DNA from: Rhizomys pruinosus
Taxonomy: Eukaryota; Chordata; Mammalia; Rodentia; Spalacidae
Assembly: GCA_009823505.1 (NCBI GenBank)
Contig: VZQC01010550.1
Location: forward strand, 2,416,553 to 2,480,552
Reading direction: 5' to 3'
Length of the DNA: 64,000 bases
Part shown: positions 1 through 11,539 of the stretch, in pieces
Numbering within the stretch: position 1 is the first letter of the stretch
Layout: each line of letters begins with the position of its first letter
Program-made: the position numbers and the translations under genes
The notes under the pieces: generated by a model
What the model saw: only the letters and a program-made list of their open reading frames with translations
What the model was told of the DNA's origin: nothing
Database searches by the model: none

Positions 1-123
1 GAAACTCCCTCCATCTTTTAATGAGAAAATGTCTTGTATTTTTAACTGAAGGTATATAGCATGCACACTGAAAGGAAACATAATATCTACTTAGGAAAAA
101 TTTACAAACATGGTAGGGGGACT

Positions 124-543
124 TCTTTTTTTTTTTTTTGGTCTTTTTGAGACAGGGTCTCCCTGTAGCCTCAGCTGTCCTGGAATTTGCTCTGTAGACC
201 AGGCTAGCCTTTATAATTTTTTTTTTAATTTTTTATTTCTGTATGTGTGTGAATGTACTGTCTGCATGCAAGTGTGTGCACCCGTGTCGTGCAACGCCGC
301 GGAGGTCAGAAGAGGGTGTCGGATTCCCCTGGAACTGGAGTTCTCCTGGAATTGGAGTTTCAGACAGTTCTCGGCCGCCATGTGGGTGCTGGGGATCGAA
401 CCCGGGTCCTCTGCAAGAGAGGTCGGCGCTCTTAACTGCTAGGCCATCTCTCCAGCCCCCAGGCTAGCCTTTAACTAACAAAGATCTGCCTGCCTCTGCC
501 TCCCAAGTGCTAGGATTAAAGGCGTGTGCCACCACACCCGGCT
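124..543 (-). repeat. B1 SINE split by a young B2 SINE
   Basis: An antisense B1 (124-213, then 460-543) is interrupted by an antisense B2 (about 214-459). The host sequence caggctagccttta is repeated at both edges (200-213 and 460-473), a target-site duplication that proves the B2 is the later insertion. Confidence 0.9.
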
Positions 544-585
544 TGTGAGTTTTTTGTTTTTTGTTTTTTTGGTTTTTGGCTTGTG

Positions 586-1146
586 AGTTTTATGCCTGCT
601 TGTAATGCAAGTGTGCCCGTGGAGGACAGAAGAGAGTGTCAGATCCCCTAGAACTGGAGTTAGAGATGGTGGTTAGCTGCCACGAGGGTGCTGCGATTTG
701 AACTTGGGTCTTTAGCAACAACAGCCAGTGTGCACTTAACTGCTGAGGCATTTCTCCTGCCCCTATTTTTTTTAATTTTTGGGGTCTTTTTTAGACAGAG
801 TCTTCCTAAAGCCCAGCTGGCCTGGAACTAGCCATGGAGACCAGGCTGGCCTTGCTCTCACAGAGATCCACCTTCCTCTGCTTCCCAAGTGCTAGGATTA
901 AAGGCGTGAACCACCAAACCCAGCTAAAGGTTTATTTTTATTATTTTATATGTATGAATGTATTGCCTTCATGTGTGTACGTGCACCTGTGTCATCCAGT
1001 GTCCATGGAGGTCAGAAGAGGGTGTCAGATCCCCTGGAGCCAGAGTTATGAACACTTGTTAGCCACTATGTGGGTGCTGAAAATTAAACCTGGGTCCTCT
1101 GTAAGAGCAGCCAGTGCTCTTAACTGCTGAGCCATCTCTCCAGCTC
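586..1146 (-). repeat. Two B2 SINEs flanking a B1, all antisense
   Basis: Diverged B2 (586-763), B1 (781-924) and B2 (925-1146, ending ccatctctccagct). A short CT run follows at 1155-1171. Confidence 0.8.
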
Positions 1147-1152
1147 TCCAGC

Positions 1153-1183
<31 letters not shown>

Positions 1184-1305
1184 CAGTGCTGGAAATTAAA
1201 CCCCAAGGGCTTCATATACCAAATGTTGTGCCACTAACCTAAATCTTCAGCCCAAAGAAATTTAAAAATGACTAACTTGTCAAAAGCAGGAAATTAATAA
1301 GCATC

Positions 1306-1748
1306 TTTTTTTGGGGGGGGTTCTTTTTGAGACAGGGTCTCCCTGTAGCCCCAGCTGTCCTGGAACTCACTAGGTAGACCAGCTGGCCTTGAACTCACAG
1401 AGCTGCGTCTGCCTCTGCCTCCCAAGTGTTGGGATTATAGGTATGCACTACCATGCTAAGCAGCATCTTACTTCTTACAAACAGTAAAAAGACCTCATGA
1501 TAATTATACTCATGTCATTTCTCTTCTTATATTGTCTGGTACTTCTTTCATGGCAAAATTTGAATTCATAAATTAATATTGTTTTTAGATAATTTTTTTG
1601 CTATCAGTTTTACTATTTGTTGTTGTTTGAGACAGAGTCTCTATGCAGCCTAACTGTCCTGGTACTTACTATGAAGCCTAAGCTGGCCTCATACTCATCA
1701 CAATCCCAAGAATTGGTATTTATAGGTATATACCACCACACCTGACTT
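1306..1748 (-). repeat. Two antisense B1 SINEs
   Basis: A fairly intact B1 at 1306-1462 and a diverged one at 1617-1748, each recognisable from gagacagggtct-type ends and the caccac box. Confidence 0.75.
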
Positions 1749-1798
1749 CCTACTTTGCTTTTTTCTTCATTGCTTTTTTTGCTCTTAAAAACTTACCT

Positions 1799-1880
1799 GG
1801 GAGCTGGGGGCTCTACCTTAGGGCGGGTACTTGCTGGCATGTTCAGAGCCTTGGATTTAATCCCTAGGACAAAAAAAAAA
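1799..1880 (+). repeat. ID-type tRNA-derived SINE, diverged
   Basis: An ID-like head (gagctgggggctctacctta ... tttaatccctaggac) followed by an A-run. Identification is by layout and moderate similarity. Confidence 0.5.
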
Positions 1881-2099
1881 GTTGTCTAGGAATTCAACAG
1901 TCATTTCAGTTGTGGTTCTTTTAAAGGATGTTCATATTCTACAGTTTAATTGCTAATAAGTCTAGATTTTTCATATCTTTTTACTTATTTGTGAGTTATG
2001 AATCCTAACTCTTGGATATTTTTTCTCGTCTGTGGAAAGTTTTCAACCTTCATGGTTTTATAAATTGACCATGCCCCCCTCTTCTTATAGAATTATTTT

Positions 2100-2322
2100 T
2101 TTAATATTTTATTATTTTTATTTATGTATAGCCAGGTATTATCTGTATGTAAGTAAGTGCTTTCGTGTTGTGCAGTGCCTGCAAAGGTCAGAAAAGGGCA
2201 TTGGATCCCCTGGAACTTGAGCCATTGATGGTTGTTATCCTCCATGTGGGTGCTAGGAACCAAACCAGGGTCCTCTGCAAGAGCAGCCAGTGCTCTTAAC
2301 CACTGAGCCTTCTCTCTAGCCC
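2100..2322 (-). repeat. B2 SINE, diverged, antisense
   Basis: Recognisable from gtcagaaaagggc, ggtcctctgcaagagcagcc and the final tctctctagccc. Confidence 0.75.
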
Positions 2323-2340
2323 TTCTTGTAGAATTCTTTT

Positions 2341-2603
2341 TTTTTTTTTTTTAATTTTTTATTTATTTATTTATTTATTTATTTTTGTAGGTGTATGAAT
2401 GTACTGTCTGCATGCAGGTCTGTGCACCCGTGTCGTGCAATGCCGCGGAGGTCAGAAGAGGGTCTCGGATTCCCCTGGAACTGGAGTTCTCCTGGAATTG
2501 GAGTTACAGACGGTTCTCAGCCGCCATGTGGGTGCTGGGGATCGAACCCGGGTCCTCTGCAAGAGCGTCGGTGCTCTTAACCGCTAGGCTATCTCTCCAG
2601 CCC
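2341..2603 (-). repeat. Young B2 SINE with perfect target-site duplication
   Basis: Antisense B2 carrying the 17-bp internal duplication of the young subfamily. The 14-bp target site tgtagaattctttt occurs at 2327-2340 and 2604-2617. Confidence 0.92.
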
Positions 2604-2612
2604 TGTAGAATT

Positions 2613-2616
<4 letters not shown>

Positions 2617-2654
<38 letters not shown>

Positions 2655-2805
2655 TGTCTGTCTGTCTTTTCGAGACAGGGTCTCCCTGTAGCCCCAGCTG
2701 TCCTGGAACTCACTCTGTAGACCAGGCTGGCCTTGAACTCACAAAGATCCACCTGCCTCTGCCTCCCAAGTGCTAGGTTTAAAGGCATGTGCCACCACGC
2801 CCAGC
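2617..2805 (-). repeat. TG microsatellite followed by antisense B1
   Basis: A TG/TCTG run (about 2617-2667) leads into an intact antisense B1 (2670-2805). Confidence 0.85.
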
Positions 2806-2814
2806 TTTTCTTTT

Positions 2815-3402
2815 AAAAATAGTTTATGTGTATGAATGTATTGTCTGCATGTGTATAAGTGCAACTGTGTCATGCAGTGCTCGTGAAGGTCAGAAGAGGG
2901 TATTGGATCTCCTGTAATTACAGTTATTGATGATCATTAGAATCCCTTGTGGATGCTGGGAACTGAACCCAGGTCCTGTGCAAGAGCAGCCAGTACTCTT
3001 AACCACTGAGTCATCTCCCCAGCCTCATTTATTTATTTGTTTATTTATTTATTTTAGTTTCTTATGTGTACAAGTGTATTGCCCACATATTTGTATGTGC
3101 ACCTGTGTTGTGCAGTACCTGTGGAGGTCAGAAGAGGGTATCAGATCCCCTGGAACTGGAGTTAAGGATGGTTGTTAGCTACCTTTTTAAAAATTTATTT
3201 ATTTTATGTGTATGAATGTTTTGCTTCCATGTATGTATGTGCACCTTGTGCATGCAATGTCGACAAATGTCAGAGGGAATTTTGAATCCCCTGGAACTGG
3301 ATTTACAGATAGTTGTTAGCACCATATTTGTGCTGGGAACTGTACCCAGGTTCTCTGCAAGAGCAGCCAGTGTTCTTAACTGCTAAGCTGTCTCTTCAGC
3401 CC
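2815..3402 (-). repeat. Three successive antisense B2 copies
   Basis: B2 at 2815-3026, a B2 truncated at its tRNA-like end (about 3050-3180, with a TTTA run before it), and B2 at 3186-3402. The third copy directly abuts the break in the second. Confidence 0.75.
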
Positions 3403-3484
3403 CCTTCATTGCTTTTTAAGTATTTTAAGTCTTTCAACTTTATTCATGAAGTTTGCTCTTATTTAATTTATTATAAAATAGAAT

Positions 3485-3605
3485 TTCAGCCAGGCCTGTG
3501 GTGCATGCCTTTAATCCCAACACTCAGGAGGCAGAGGTAGGTGGATCTCTGTAAGGCCAGCCTGGCCAGCTGGGTCGACCAGGAGGCCCTATCTCAAAAA
3601 ACAAA
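3485..3605 (+). repeat. B1 SINE, sense, internally shortened
   Basis: B1 head gccaggcctgtggtgcatgc and tail ggaggccctatctcaaaa. It lies 85 bp upstream of the first PBRM1 exon in the window. Confidence 0.8.
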
Positions 3606-3689
3606 CAAAAATAATAATAAAATAATACCAGTCTCTGCTGCTATAAAAATTTTTTTTTTACCCCCCTTCTTCTATTTGCTGATATGTAG

Positions 3690-3833
3690 CCAGAGTCCCC
3701 TGAGTATAAAGCTGCTTGCAAACTCTGGGATTTGTACCTTCGAACAAGAAATGAGTTTGTTCAGAAAAGAGAAGCAGATGATGAAGATGATGATGAAGAT
3801 GGGCAAGACAGTCAAGGCACAGTGACTGAAGGA
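3690..3833 (+). CDS. PBRM1: PBRM1 exon: end of bromodomain 1 and acidic linker
   Basis: 144 nt, 48 codons, phase 0 in and out; acceptor gatatgtag, donor gtaagtat. It corresponds to human residues ~129-176. It begins PESPEYKAACKLWDLYLRTR, which is the last helix of bromodomain 1, and ends in an acidic stretch (DDEDDDEDGQD) that links BD1 to BD2. Compared with remembered human sequence there are a few substitutions (PES for PDS, QKRE for QKGE, DSQ for DNQ), as expected for a rodent orthologue. The preceding exon is outside the window or was not recognised in the SINE-filled first 3.7 kb. The open frame runs on slightly past the donor and stops at TGA/TAG, so the donor defines the end. Confidence 0.97.
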
Positions 3834-5394
3834 GTAAGTATGTAGATTGAAGCAGCTGTGGGAAGGTGTTTGGGACCCCTGCTTGGGATTCACCTTGGGT
3901 TGTTGTGGGAAGTTGTTACACTGTTAACTGGGAGGGTAAGTGAACATTTGACTAGAGATCCTCATTCTAAGTTCAACTAATCTTGGACATACTGAACATA
4001 TGCCAGGCATGGTTATTTTAATGAATTGGTTTTTATTTTAGTACATGTTTTCTGCCGGATTAAAAATCTTTATATTGTCAAGGGTTAGTGCAATATTAGA
4101 GCTTGAGGAAATAACAAGGCAGGTAAGCTGAAAACTTTGGCAGCTGCCAGGAGATAAATGGAGAAGAAAGAAAGCTGTGCCTTTGTCAGTTGAGGTTGAC
4201 AAGCAGCTGCATGGCAAAGAAAGGGAGGTTCAGAGAAGGTTTTTGGCTAATATCTGACAGAAAAAATTAGAAGAAAAGTGAAAATTGAATAAAAAGTATA
4301 GCTGCCAGGAACTTTATCTGATTCTTTGAATGAATTAGGTTTAATAGTGCTGCCAGGAAGGACAGTCCAAGCAGCTGTCAGGAATACTTGCTCTGAAGAC
4401 ATGCCTCTGGAGGTTTACAGTTTTTACCTCTGCTTAGACTGTGTCTCCATTGCCTCTTCCTATGACTTTTACTACTCCAATATCTATGAAAATAGTTTTG
4501 ACTGAGACAGGACTTCCCTGATTCCCCTGTTGACTTGCTGTACATTCCTCCTCTTCATCCTTACCATGGCTCATCATCACACCATTCTTTTCTGTTGTCT
4601 TCATTTTCATCACTCTATCAAAGTCTTTGTTTACATGCTTCTTTTCTGTCTTCCTGCAAGTGCAGCAATAGTTCCTTGTCATTGTAGTCCTTATATTATC
4701 TGGGCCTGACCCATAGGTACCAACACACTTGCAGAGTGAAAACATGTTAGGAAAGAGAAAAAAAGAATAGTAGGAAGAATCATAGCTCTATTTTGCAGCT
4801 AGATTATAAAAAAACAACTGAAGTTCCACTCTCTTCCTTAAGTTACTTAGATAGGCATTATAGTTGGGACTCTAAACACAGACAAGGAGTTCTAGATAAG
4901 TCTCTCAAAACTATTTCTTAGTGTCAAAGTATAGTTGCCAGGTACTTTGTTGATTTCTTTGATGGAGTTAGGTAGAAGGCAATGGACAATAGTGGTTCTC
5001 TGGAGTGTTACTGTCTGATGTGAATATAGCAGAAGCAATTTAGCAAGATGTTGCCTGGTGAGGCACCAGCCTTACTATAGCTCTACTCAGAAAATAAAAA
5101 TACCTACATTTCGGAATTGCCCATCTTTTATTATTTTTTAATCATTGAAAATTTCATACATGTAAATAATGAATTTTGGACTTTATCACTCCCCATTTTA
5201 TCCTCTCTTATCTCTCCCTTACCTACTGAAACCCTTCTTCCCAGCAAGGACTTACCTGTCTTTATTCCTTTATTTTGTTTATGTAATTGATGAGAATTGG
5301 AGAGATCTTGCACTTTTGCATTTATGCCTTCTGAGCTTTTTTAACTGTAAGGTTTTTGTGAAATGGGAAAGCTCCTAAATGTTATTTTATTTTT
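3834..5394. other. Mostly unique PBRM1 intron
   Basis: No SINE is visible in these 1.5 kb. A roughly 50-bp imperfect direct repeat (around 4297-4345 and 4926-4972, both with a ttgccaggtact-like core) and a 103-codon antisense ORF (4434-4745) are the only structures noticed. I recognise no gene in it. Confidence 0.5.
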
Positions 5395-5604
5395 GACTCA
5401 GAGTCTCATGTAATCCAGGATGGCCTTGAACTCACTATGTAGTAGTCAGTCTAGGATTACCTTGAACTTGTCATTTGCTTGCCTCCACCTCCCAAGTGCT
5501 GGAATCACAGGCACATATGACTAAGCCCAGTTTATGGAGTTGTAGGGATCAAACTCAGGGCTTCATATATGTTAGGTACTACCAACTGAGCTATAGCTCT
5601 AGCC
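5395..5604 (-). repeat. B4-type (B1 plus tRNA/ID) SINE, antisense
   Basis: The B1-like part (tggccttgaactcactatgt) continues into an ID-like end (ggcttcatatatgttaggta ... gagctatagctctagcc). This is the layout of rodent B4/ID_B1 elements. Confidence 0.7.
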
Positions 5605-5767
5605 TTCAACCTTTTAATTTTTAAAAGAATGATTTCCTTGGCAGGTTCTCAATTATTGCAATAGACTATATAAATGTATTCATATATCCTAATCCCTATG
5701 CAACCTGGAAAATGTTTCTAGAATAGTGGGTTAGATAGGTAGAAAAGGAGTCATGAACATTAAAATT

Positions 5768-5923
5768 GAGGCTAGTAGGGTGTGATGGTGCACGCCTTTA
5801 ATATCAACACACAAGAGGCAGAGGCAGGTGGATCTCTGTGTTCAAGGCTAGCCTGGTCTACATAGTGAGTTTTAAGCCAGCTTCTACTACATAGTATGAC
5901 CCTGTCTCAAAAAAAAAAAAAAA
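5768..5923 (+). repeat. B1 SINE, sense
   Basis: Head ggtgtgatggtgcacgcctt, tail accctgtctc plus A-run. Confidence 0.85.
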
Positions 5924-6187
5924 TCTTTTGAATAATAATGAAAATACAAGTGCTTAAACCATAGACAACCATTAGTCTTTAATTCTTTTGCACAAAAATG
6001 TGGTTCAGGTTTGAAGTTCTGTTTAATATATATATTGACTGAGAGAATCTCATTGTTCACTGTAGAAACTTTCTTTGGCCAAGTGCTGTTTGGGGCATCT
6101 ACTTACCTGTTTTGAAGCAATGACTAAACTAGATGTAATTAAATGGAAGCTGGCCAGTCTGAAGGGCAGAAATGGTGTACATCAGTA

Positions 6188-6633
6188 TATTTATTTATTT
6201 GTTTATTTATTTATTTATTTATTTTGGCTTTTTTGAGATAGGGTCTCCCTGTAGCCCCAGCTAGCCTGGAACTCGCTATGTAGACCAGGCTTGCCTTGAA
6301 CTCATGGAGAGCCGCCTGCCTCTGCCTTCTGAGTGCTAGGATTAAAGGTGTGCACTACCACCCCTGGTAGACGATTAATTTTTACTCTTTTTTTTTTTTT
6401 ATTTTATTTATTTTGTATGTGTATGAATGTACTGTCTGCATGTAGGTTTGTGCACCCGTGTTGTGCAATGCCGCGGAGGTCAGAAGAGGGTCTCGGATTC
6501 CCCTGGAACTGGAGTTCTCCTGGAATTGGAGTTACAGACGGTTCTTAGCCGCCATGTGGGTGCTGGGGATTGAACCCGGGTCCTCTGCAAGAGCAGTCGG
6601 TGCTCTTAACCGCTAGGCTATCTCTCCAGCCCC
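6188..6633 (-). repeat. TTTA repeat, antisense B1, then young antisense B2
   Basis: TTTA run 6188-6223, B1 6224-6368, B2 6385-6633. The B2 is bounded by the target-site duplication agacgattaattttta (6369-6384 and 6634-6649). Confidence 0.9.
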
Positions 6634-6679
6634 AGACGATTAATTTTTAAAAAATACTTCTAATTTTTATTATTTTTTA

Positions 6680-6873
6680 AATGTGTGGGACTGTTTTACC
6701 TACATGCATACAATGCCTGCAGAGGCCAGAAGGGGGAGTCGGAACTCTCTGGAACTGGAATTCTGGATAGATGGTTGTTAGCTGTTCTGTAGGTAGTAGG
6801 AACGGAACTTGGGTTCCTCTGGAAGAGCAGCTAGTGCTCTTAACTGCTGAGCCATCTCTAGCTCCTCCGTTGA
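6680..6873 (-). repeat. Old B2 SINE, antisense
   Basis: Diverged copy ending gctgagccatctctagctcc. Confidence 0.7.
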
Positions 6874-7281
6874 GTTTTGACTTAACTCAAAGAGCTGTGA
6901 ACATCAGTCGAACCAAACATTATAGAATGTGTTACTTCTAGATCTGTTTGTTCCTTTTAAGGATATGAATTTCCACATTTACATACATGGTGTTCAAACT
7001 TTGCTTTTAACAATACTTACTGTGTAATAGAAATCTTATTGTGTAAAGGATCTGATCCAAGGGATTTAACTACAGAAATATTACAAGGCGCCTCATTTAT
7101 ATATCATGTAGGCCATAGGGTATAACACTGTGTCCAAGATCAGAGCATATCGGAGGTATTCTTGAAATGCTTAGAAGTTGCTCTTTTGAATTAGCTTTGC
7201 AATCTTAGAAGCTCTTCAATATTTGGCATTTATTGATTTCTGTCACAAAGTACTTTTTCTCCCCTCTTCCTTGCCTGCTAG
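6874..7281. other. Unique intron upstream of BD2 exon
   Basis: No repeat or gene recognised; it ends in the polypyrimidine tract of the exon at 7282. Confidence 0.5.
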
Positions 7282-7398
7282 TCTTCCCCTGGTTACCTGA
7301 AGGAGATCCTGGAACAGCTTCTTGAAGCCATAGTTGTAGCCACAAATCCATCAGGCCGGCTCGTCAGTGAACTTTTTCAGAAACTGCCTTCCAAAGTG
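7282..7398 (+). CDS. PBRM1: PBRM1 exon: start of bromodomain 2
   Basis: 117 nt, 39 codons, phase 0 at both ends; acceptor ttgcctgctag, donor gtaagtga. Human residues ~177-215. The peptide starts SSPGYLKEILEQLLEAIVVA and ends LFQKLPSKV. This is the first helix (alpha-Z) and the beginning of the ZA loop of bromodomain 2, the module that in human PBRM1 binds H3K14ac most strongly. Human has SSPAYLK here, so A to G is a lineage difference. The exon is too short for simple ORF calling and was found by similarity to the known protein and by splice sites. Confidence 0.97.
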
Positions 7399-7589
7399 GT
7401 AAGTGATATGATTGAAGACAGATGAATTAAAGTACTTTTTTTTTTTCAGGGTATGTTAAGAATTTTATTAGCTTTTAGTAAATAAAATAACGTTAAAAGG
7501 AAAGTGTTGGAGGCAGCCAGGCAGTATTCCTTATGGCCTCAACAGAAAGCACAAAGGACATAGTTTATCATTTTACTTGATTAGAAGGT

Positions 7590-7890
7590 TGATTTTTGTT
7601 GTTGTTGTTGTTGTTGTTGTTGTTATTATTCTATTTGAGACAGGGTCTCCTTGTAGGCCCAGCTGGCCTGGAATTCACTATGTAGACCAGGCTGGCCTTG
7701 ATCTCACAGAGATCTACTTGCCTCCCTCCTGAGTGCTGGGATTAAAGGTGTGTGCCATCACTCCCCAAAGAAGGTTGACTTTTAAAAAGGTGTGTATCTG
7801 TGTGTGTATGTGCATGTACACATGTGTCAGGGATCTCAAACCATCATAGGCATGTTGCTTAGGTTGGTCCTAAACTGATAGGCTTTTTAA

Positions 7891-7931
<41 letters not shown>
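7590..7931 (-). repeat. GTT microsatellite, antisense B1, ATT microsatellite
   Basis: (GTT)n at 7593-7624, B1 at 7634-7770, and (ATT)n at 7886-7929. Confidence 0.85.
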
Positions 7932-7932
<1 letters not shown>

Positions 7933-7934
7933 AA

Positions 7935-8092
7935 TTCTTTTTGCTACTATTGTAAAATATACATAGCATAAAATTTACCATTTTAGCATTATGTTATTTC
8001 TTATTGTTGGTATTTTGAGACAGGTTGCCCCAGGCTTCATTTTTGCTATCTTAAATTGTACAGTTCTATGATCCTTAAATATAGTCATATTA
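7935..8092 (-). repeat. Probable old L1 3' end fragment
   Basis: The stretch with acatagcataaaatttaccat and ttaaattgtacagttctatg resembles mammalian L1M-type 3' ends in antisense. A short B1-like piece is embedded around 8016-8040. Confidence 0.45.
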
Positions 8093-8099
8093 TTTTTTT

Positions 8100-9375
8100 T
8101 TTAATTTATTTTTATTTTTTTTAAGAAATCTAGTCCGTGTCCCTCCCCCACTCGCCCACTCCACCAGAGATCATGCATTCTGCCAAACATGCCTTTCATC
8201 TCTTTCTCAGTCTTTCTCAATATTCTCCATAAGGAAATTGACTGTTTTGAGCAGAAGTTCACTGTTTCAGTCAGTTCTTTGATGCAGTCCTTTCTGTTGT
8301 TGTTGTTGTCGTTGTTGTTTCCAATATGCATCACTCCCAACCGCTTTGGACAAAAGCTCAAGGGGCCATGCACAAGAAATACTTACAACTGGGTAATTGG
8401 CACTAGCATCCACAGATGAGGGATACCATTCATCGTTTGTTTTTCTGGGACTGTGTTACTTCACTCAGCATGATGTCCTCTAGCTCCAGCCATTTTCCTG
8501 CAAAGCTCGTGATGTCGTCTTTCTTTACTGCTGCATAGAACTCCATTGTGTAGATGTACCACATTTTCTCTATCCACTCCATCTCATTAGTTGAGGGGCA
8601 TTTGGTTGGTTCCAGACTCCTTGTGTAGTGTGAAGAGAGCTGAATAAAACATGGCCGTGCATGTATCTCTTTGTGGGTGAGTCTTGAGGGTACATGCCCA
8701 GGAGTGGTATGGCTGGGTCAGGTGGCAAGTTCATTCCAAGTCAATTTCCAAGGGTTCTCCCCACTGCTTTCCATAGTGGCTGTACAGTTTACATTCCCAC
8801 CAGCAGTGGATGAGTGTTCCCCTTTCCCCACAACCTCTCTAGACTTGGTATCATTTGTTTTCTTGATCCTAGCCAGTCTTATGGGGTAAGATGATACTTA
8901 AAGTGGTTTTGATTTGCATTTCCTTAATAGATTAGTGATGTTGAAACACTTCTTCTTTTTTTTTTTTTTTTTTTTTCTTTTCGAGACAGGGTCCTCCCTG
9001 TAGCCCCAGCTGTCCTGAACTCACTTTGTAGACCAGGTGGCCTTGACTCACAAAGATCTGGCCTGCTCTGCCTCCCCAGTGGTATTTCTCAGACATCTCT
9101 AATTCCTCGCTTGTGAAGTCACTGTTCAGTTCTTTGCCTCCATCTATTGAGTGGGTCATTTGTTTTCATTTTTTCTTTGTTTTTTTGATTAGTTTATATT
9201 TCTTTGGAAATCAATGCTTTGTAGATGTATCTGCGGTAAAGGTTTCCTCCCACTCTGTGGGATTTCTCTTCACTTCCTTGATTGTTTCTTTTGGATGTAC
9301 AGAAGCTTTTGAGTTTAATGAGGTCCCATTTGTCAGTTTGTAGACATTAATTCTTCTGTGGAGCTGCTGTCTGAN
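8100..9375 (-). mobile_element. L1 retrotransposon 3' fragment, antisense, with B1 insert
   Basis: On the minus strand this reads as the last part of L1 ORF2 and its 3' end. It is the same family as the sense L1 at 24765-27497: both hold a VMHIGNNN/VMHIGKNN-like segment followed by RK(D/N)CIKELTE. It is 5'-truncated and broken by stops and frameshifts. An indel-rich antisense B1 interrupts it at about 8955-9082. An ambiguous base (n) at 9375 marks the end of recognisable L1. It cannot encode a functional protein. Confidence 0.85.
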
Positions 9376-10520
9376 GGATTTCTGGGGTCCATTTACCTGT
9401 GATCATGTCTCTCCCTCTAAGAGTATTTCCCAGTTTTAACTCCTCTGTCCTTCTGTATGTGTGAACCTCTGTGACAGGTGGAATGAAAACTCCAAGTCAT
9501 CACAGATCTGTCAGCCCTCCGTCTACTTCCATGACACCACAGGTAGAGTGACCTGTGGAAACGCCACCTTCTGTCCTTTGTGGCGGATCAAAGTAGCAGT
9601 TCTGCAGGGATCAACCCAGAAACACCTTGAATCCTTTCACTTGTTGGAAATGAAGTTTTATCTTGTTTAATATGTAAATAAGATAAATTACAGTTAATTT
9701 CCTACAGCTATTATTGTTGCTCAAACTGATATTGAACCATTGTGACATTCTAGACTCTTGTGATGAATCTATACCTTCCCCATATGTCCATCATCCACAA
9801 GGCCTCTTCCCATACAGAGCAAAACTTGATTATAATTAGAATAAGTAATGAAAAAAGCAAATGAAATTTGGTTGAATATAACAGTTGAATCCAAAGAACA
9901 TTGAAACTGAAATGTCCAAAGATGAGAATCCTTTCTATTCTCAAAGCCCAAGTAGTTATAGAGTTTTTAAAACTGAGGGAAAACTTGGCCACAGGGAAGC
10001 ACTTGTATGTATCTGGACTGTATTCTCTGATTATTTTTCACCATAACAAACGCAGCCAACATTACAGAACAAAATCCCCACACAGAATGCATTTAGTAAC
10101 AAAGACCATCCATCTGTCCTGGACATTCAATTCCTAGATCCTCTCGGTAGGCTAATCACTTTGAATTTTATTACCATATATAGTAACTGTATTTGGTCTT
10201 TAATCTCATCTGTTGTATCATTCATTACACAGGCATGACTATGCCTGGTTTCCTCAATACAGTGTTTTGAAACATCCATTATCATGAATTCATATGTCAA
10301 CAGCTTGTTTTGTCATTACTGGGCAGCGTCTCCCTGTGTGCCTAGACTACTGTTTCCATGCACTTTTCCATTCATGGGTCTTTGGTGCATTTCGGTTTGG
10401 CAAGGCTATGAACAGGTTGTTGTAGATACTCTTGTATCACATGTTTGGGGACATTTCATCACATCTGGGTGAAGAACAAAGATTGGGATGTCAGCTCTTT
10501 AATGTTTTCCTTTGTCATTA
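9376..10520. other. Intron of unclear origin
   Basis: Starts at the ambiguous base next to the L1 fragment. No gene or SINE seen. The part at about 10340-10480 resembles an old antisense L1 3' end. The rest I cannot identify. Confidence 0.35.
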
Positions 10521-10537
10521 CACATAGTCAAATTCTT

Positions 10538-10758
10538 TTTTTTAATTTTATTTATTTTTTATGCGCATGAATGTACGTCTACATGTAAGTCTGTGCACCC
10601 ATGTCATGCAATGCCATGGAGGTCAGAAGAGGGCATCGGATTCCCCTGGGACTGGAATCAAAGACGGTTCTCAGTCACCATGTGGGTACTGGTGATCGAG
10701 CCTGGGTCCTCTGCAAGAGCAGTCAATGCTCTTAACTGCTAGGCCATCTCTCCAGCCC
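10538..10758 (-). repeat. B2 SINE with target-site duplication
   Basis: Antisense B2 flanked by cacatagtcaaattctt at 10521-10537 and 10759-10775. It lacks the 17-bp young-subfamily duplication. Confidence 0.9.
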
Positions 10759-10775
10759 CACATAGTCAAATTCTT

Positions 10776-11204
10776 ATGTGCAAAGGAAAGAATGTAAAGA
10801 ACCAAACACATTACCATACACATGTATATATACACAAATATAAAATTCTTTGGTGAATTTACTCACTCTGTGTATTTATGAGAATAATACCTATATAAAT
10901 ACAAGATTTATCTTTTTAACAAATATAATAACCCATGTGCAGTATGATTAAATAATTAGGACATAGAGATACTTCCAAACAGCATTTCATCACCCTAAAG
11001 CTGCCATATGTGCTTTAATATTTTTGTTTAACCCTTTACCAAAAAGATGCATACTATATTCATATGCTAACCATCAAAAATAAGAAAAGATAATGTACAG
11101 TTTACTTTTCAAACCTCATTTGACAGTTTTAGAACATAAGTTAAGCATGCACATTATAATTTTTAATATAAAACTTCAAGATTAACTAAGAAACCCAATC
11201 ATAT
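10776..11204. other. AT-rich intron without recognised features
   Basis: Low-complexity AT-rich sequence. Nothing gene-like seen on either strand. Confidence 0.4.
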
Positions 11205-11221
11205 ACAGTAAGTAAAAAAAA

Positions 11222-11370
11222 TTTTTGGTCTTTTTGAGACAGGGTCTCCCTGTAGCCCCAGCTGTCCTGGAGCTCACTATGTAGACCAGGCTGGCCTTGA
11301 ACTCACAGTGATCAGCCTGCCTCTGCCTCCCAAGTGCTGGGATTAAAGGCATGATCCACCACGCCCAGCC
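11222..11370 (-). repeat. B1 SINE, antisense, intact
   Basis: Full-length: tttttgagacagggtctccc to caccacgcccagcc. Confidence 0.92.
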
Positions 11371-11539
11371 AAGTAAATTATTTTTATTGATAACCCTAGA
11401 AAAATGGGTCAGATCTGATTGCCTTTCTAGTATTGTAAAAATAAGGTGTGTGTTTTGGTGAAACTGACTTCTCATAGGAACTACAGGTAATTTGTTATTC
11501 TGAAAGTCCAAAATTCTGTGTCCTCAGTGTCTTTTTTTT

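Noticed and set aside
2391..2720. 109-codon ORF beginning MYECTVCMQVCAPVSCNAAE, with close relatives at many other places
   Set aside because: It is the translation of an antisense B2 SINE. The same peptide recurs wherever a B2 lies in that orientation.
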